Assembly (NCBI RefSeq): GCF_900188115.1
Contig: NZ_FZNW01000020.1
Location: 1 to 64,000, forward strand
DNA from: Haloechinothrix alba
Lineage (GTDB): Bacteria > Actinomycetota > Actinomycetes > Mycobacteriales > Pseudonocardiaceae
Length of the DNA stretch: 64,000 nt
Direction of reading: 5' to 3'
Shown: piece by piece, positions 61,150-64,000 of the stretch
Position numbering within the stretch: the stretch's first letter is position 1
How the letters are laid out: each line of letters opens with the position of its first letter
Notes under the pieces: model-generated
The model's database searches: none
What the model was told of the DNA's origin: nothing
Seen by the model: the letters and a program-made list of their open reading frames with translations, nothing else
Made by a program: the position numbers and the translations under genes

Positions 61150-62777
61150 TGGTCTCGTTCAGCGATCTGTGGGACGCGGACCCGAGCGCGTACGACGACA
61201 TCGCCGATCAGTGGGCACGTCTGGCAGGTGAGCTCGACGCCACCGCGCGGGACATCAAGCGAGCAGCGGGCGGGCTGGACGGCTGGTCCGGTGACGCCGC
61301 CGACATGGCCCGCGAGCACATCGTCGACGTGCGTTCGGGCTACGACACCGCCGCCGAGTACATCGACAGGATTCCCGGCGTGCTGCGGACGCTCTCCGAT
61401 GCGGTAACGGACGCGCAGGAGCGGGTGAACAGGGCCGTCGACACCGCAGAGGCACGCGACAAGGTGCATGTGGACCGGGCTACCGGCACGGTCAGCACAC
61501 CCTCCGGCGTCGCGCCGGGCGACATGCGCACCGATGAGCAGCTCGCCGCGGACCGGGAGCTGGTCACCGAGCTCAACGAGGCCATAACCGCAGCCGTCGC
61601 CGACGCCACCGAGGCCGACCGGGTGGCCTACCGGCAGCTCGGCGACCTGATGCCCGACGACGCCGGATTGAGTTCCGAGGCAGTCGGATCCGGCAACATC
61701 GTCACCCCGAGCGAGCTGCCGCAGGACGACTGGTCGGCGGCCGAGGTCAAGAACTGGTGGGACGAGCTGACTCCGATGCAGCAGGAGTCGGCGATCTACA
61801 CCCACGGGGACAGCATCGGGAGCATGGACGGCATCCCGGTCGAGGCGCGGGACCGCGCCAACCGCATTCGCTTCGCCGACGAGTACGCCGACCTCGACGC
61901 GCGCCGCGAAGCGCTGATCGCCCTCGGTGACGACCGTTCCCTGACCCAGGACAACGAGCTGCGCGAGCTCAACGACGTCTACGAGGGGATGGACGCGATC
62001 AAGGAGCGTCTGGAGCGCGAGCCGACCGGGAACGCGCCGCAGGCCTACCTGCTGGACTTCGAGACCGAGGGCAACGGGCGTGGCATCGTGGCCACCGGCA
62101 ACCCCGACACCGCAGACAACACGGTGACCAACGTGCCGGGGACAGGCTCGGGGCTGAGCTCGATGCCCGGCGAGCTGAGCAAGGCCGACAGTATCCTGGA
62201 GGCTGCCGGGCAGTACTCGAGCGGAGAGACCGCCGCGGTGACCTGGATCGGTTACGACGCCCCGCAGGACGTGCTCTTCGAAGCGCCACGCGAGTCCTAC
62301 GCCGGCGAGGCCGCGCCCGATCTCGCCAGTTTCCAGAACGGGCTCGCCGCCACCCATGAGGGCGGCGGCGGGCACAACACCGTGATCGGGCACAGCTACG
62401 GCTCCACGGTGGTCGGGCACACCGCCCGCGACCACGGGTTGCCGGTGGACAACATGGTCTTTCTCGGCAGCCCCGGCGTCGGTGTCGACCACGCCGGCGA
62501 GCTCGACATCGACCCGGAGAACGTCTACGCAAGCACCGCGGAGAACGACATCATCCGTGCGGGTGCCGCCGTTTCACACGGATTGGGGGACTCTCCGATC
62601 GACGAGGACTTCGGCGCCGTGGAGTTCCGGTCCGACCCGGGCACCGAGGGCCTTGGTCCGCTCGGCTCCACGGACGCCCACTCCGAGTACTGGGACCGGC
62701 AGAACGAGTCCCTGAAGAACCTGGGCCGGATCGTGACCGGCCGGGACAACAGCACCCTGACCACTCCCACGGAATAG
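61149..62777 (+). CDS. DUF1023 alpha/beta hydrolase with a WXG-like N-terminal domain
   Basis: The 542-residue protein has an N-terminal 100 residues of long helices with GLDGWSGDAADMAR (WXG-type turn). A C-terminal alpha/beta hydrolase domain (DUF1023, about 300-500) has GHSYGS near 413-418 as the nucleophile elbow. The fusion of a WXG-like leader to a lipase-like domain is the pattern of a type VII-secreted enzyme. It has no Sec signal. It is coupled to the EspC-like gene and followed within 10 bases by a lipoprotein gene. Lipase or esterase activity is expected but not proven. Confidence 0.8.
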   Translation: MVSFSDLWDADPSAYDDIADQWARLAGELDATARDIKRAAGGLDGWSGDAADMAREHIVDVRSGYDTAAEYIDRIPGVLRTLSDAVTDAQERVNRAVDTAEARDKVHVDRATGTVSTPSGVAPGDMRTDEQLAADRELVTELNEAITAAVADATEADRVAYRQLGDLMPDDAGLSSEAVGSGNIVTPSELPQDDWSAAEVKNWWDELTPMQQESAIYTHGDSIGSMDGIPVEARDRANRIRFADEYADLDARREALIALGDDRSLTQDNELRELNDVYEGMDAIKERLEREPTGNAPQAYLLDFETEGNGRGIVATGNPDTADNTVTNVPGTGSGLSSMPGELSKADSILEAAGQYSSGETAAVTWIGYDAPQDVLFEAPRESYAGEAAPDLASFQNGLAATHEGGGGHNTVIGHSYGSTVVGHTARDHGLPVDNMVFLGSPGVGVDHAGELDIDPENVYASTAENDIIRAGAAVSHGLGDSPIDEDFGAVEFRSDPGTEGLGPLGSTDAHSEYWDRQNESLKNLGRIVTGRDNSTLTTPTE

Positions 62778-62786
62778 CGCACACCC

Positions 62787-63326
62787 ATGCCGACGACGCC
62801 CAGCAGCACCGCTCGCGGGACCGGACTCCCGGCCGGCCCCGGCCTGGCGCTGGTCCTGCTGCTGGTGCTGGCAGCCTGCACCGGAGGAACCGCCATGGAG
62901 CCCACCCTCACCGAGGAGCAAGCTCGCGACCGCGCCGAGCAACACATCCAGGACGCCATCACCGTCCTCCCCGACGAGCCCACTCTGAACCTGCTCAGCG
63001 ACTACTCGGACGAGTGCACCGACCCCACCGACAACGGCCCCCAGGGTCGTTACCAGGTCGGCAAGACCTACTGGCTCGACGACCTCTCCCCCGAGCGCAA
63101 CGACGCCTACCTCGACGCCCTCCGCGCTCACTGGGAGGCCAACAACTACCGCATCAACAGCGACAACCGTCCCGACGACCGCACGATCACGGTTGAGCAC
63201 AACGAGGACGCCTTCCGCATGTCCGTCGTGGCACGCCCCGACGACCAACGTCTGTCCCTCGGAGCAGGCTCCCCGTGCATCTGGCCCGAGGGCACCCCGC
63301 CCGAGGACGACGAACCCGGCTTCTGA
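62787..63326 (+). CDS. Lipoprotein, first of a tandem pair
   Basis: The 179-residue precursor has a lipoprotein signal ending LVLAAC (Cys31) and a mature acidic domain with two Cys that could form a disulfide. Its sequence recurs in the next gene with 88% identity. It starts 10 bases after the lipase-like gene, in the same direction. It resembles no family I can name. Position and duplication suggest an immunity or binding partner of the upstream hydrolase. The signal region is nearly identical, while changes cluster in a few mature segments (around residues 70-95 and 112-120). Confidence 0.75.
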   Translation: MPTTPSSTARGTGLPAGPGLALVLLLVLAACTGGTAMEPTLTEEQARDRAEQHIQDAITVLPDEPTLNLLSDYSDECTDPTDNGPQGRYQVGKTYWLDDLSPERNDAYLDALRAHWEANNYRINSDNRPDDRTITVEHNEDAFRMSVVARPDDQRLSLGAGSPCIWPEGTPPEDDEPGF

Positions 63327-63373
63327 AGCTCACCGATCGCGATCAGACCGGACACTCCGGACGGCCCACACCC

Positions 63374-63913
63374 ATGCCGACGACGCCCAGCAGCACCGCT
63401 CGCGGGACCGGACTCCCGGCCGGCCCCGGCCTGGCGCTGGTCCTGCTGCTGGTGCTGGCAGCCTGCACCGGAGGATCCGCCATGGAGCCCACCCTCACCG
63501 AGGAGCAAGCTCGCGACCGCGCCGAGCAACACATCCAGGACGCCATCGCCGCCCTCCCCGACGAGCCCACTCTGAACGTGCTCGGTAACCGCACTCCCGA
63601 GTGCACCGACCCCACCGACAACGGCCCCGAGGGTCGCTACTTCGTCACCATCACCTACTGGCTCGACGACCTCTCCCCCGAGCGCAACGACGCCTACCTC
63701 GACGCTCTCCACACCCACTGGCGGGCCAACGACTACCGCATCAACAGCGACAACCGCCCCAACGACCGCACGATCACAGTCGAACACAACGAGGACGCCT
63801 TCCGCATGTCCGTCACGGAACGCCCTGACAACCAACGTCTCTCCCTCGGAGCCTCCTCCCCCTGCATCTGGCCCGAGGGCACCCCGCCCGAGGACGACGA
63901 ACCCGGCTTCTGA
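63374..63913 (+). CDS. Lipoprotein, second of a tandem pair
   Basis: It is 179 residues long, the same as its neighbour, with 22 differences. The signal ending is identical (LVLAAC). Differences concentrate in the same clusters, such as the DYSDE to RTPE change near residue 72. The unit period is 587 bases, showing a recent tandem duplication of gene plus intergenic sequence. The last 40 residues, including the second Cys, are almost unchanged. Confidence 0.75.
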   Translation: MPTTPSSTARGTGLPAGPGLALVLLLVLAACTGGSAMEPTLTEEQARDRAEQHIQDAIAALPDEPTLNVLGNRTPECTDPTDNGPEGRYFVTITYWLDDLSPERNDAYLDALHTHWRANDYRINSDNRPNDRTITVEHNEDAFRMSVTERPDNQRLSLGASSPCIWPEGTPPEDDEPGF

Positions 63914-64000
63914 GGCTCATCGCCGCGCTGCGGAAACGGCCGGTCAGCGCGCGTACCCGGAGCTCGGGATCGGCACGCTCCCCGCGGCGCGCACCCCGGC

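Overview
The window is GC-rich DNA from a mycolata-type actinobacterium, most likely a member of the Pseudonocardiaceae. The evidence is actinobacterial gene content: a mycothiol-type disulfide reductase, LCP and L,D-transpeptidase wall enzymes, an EspC/DUF1023 pair typical of type VII secretion, a SARP regulator, DUF3618 and SPW-type small membrane proteins. GTG starts are frequent, start/stop overlaps of the GTGA/ATGA type are common, and coding density is high. No rRNA operon, CRISPR array or prophage is present.

Left flank (1-6.2 kb): a fragment of a gene entering from the left; a flavin monooxygenase gene stopped by an in-frame TGA; an Erm-type rRNA methyltransferase preceded by what looks like a leader-peptide attenuator; a SAM methyltransferase; oligoribonuclease; tRNA-His; a lipoprotein L,D-transpeptidase; and tRNA-Lys(CTT).

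Mobile element (6219-16634): a 10.4-kb pSAM2-type actinomycete integrative and conjugative element (AICE) sits in the 3' end of tRNA-Lys, bounded by 37-bp identical repeats. On the minus strand it carries integrase, excisionase, a RepSA-like rolling-circle initiator, an FtsK-like TraSA translocase and small conserved genes. An XRE-TPR regulator reads the other way. A NUDIX gene occupies the place of the pSAM2 immunity factor Pif. One visibly AT-richer cargo gene (14171-16009) has no recognisable family but has features suggesting a nuclease-like, possibly defensive, protein.

Middle (16.6-45 kb): chromosomal genes again: a von Willebrand factor A secreted protein, small lipoprotein, PAP2 phosphatase, DUF3179/membrane pair, ArfB, a short patatin, a TetR-HAD pair, a hydrolase-OsmC fusion, a giant SARP regulator beside a methyltransferase and its N-truncated copy, an Rv2466c-like reductase, two MFS transporters, an SDR enzyme, a membrane diguanylate cyclase with an inhibitory site, an LCP ligase, and a second intact BVMO divergent from a TetR gene. 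Several repeat elements lie between genes. Two of these (32.8 and 50.7 kb) are REPIN-like and share identical 23-bp inverted arms.

Right part (45-64 kb): an odd class I tRNA with anticodon UAG, menC, a cysteinyl-ligase (MshC/CysS-like) paralogue, purU, glgC and otsA (glycogen/trehalose), trpS, two related small zinc-ribbon proteins, a csoR-copA copper operon with visible operators, a deacetylase and a divergent DUF4015-type glycoside hydrolase. The window ends with an EspC-like protein translationally coupled to a DUF1023 lipase-like protein and followed by two tandem, 88% identical lipoproteins. This last group is laid out like a type VII-secreted lipase toxin with duplicated lipoprotein immunity genes, and it is the most promising candidate for an undescribed system in the window.
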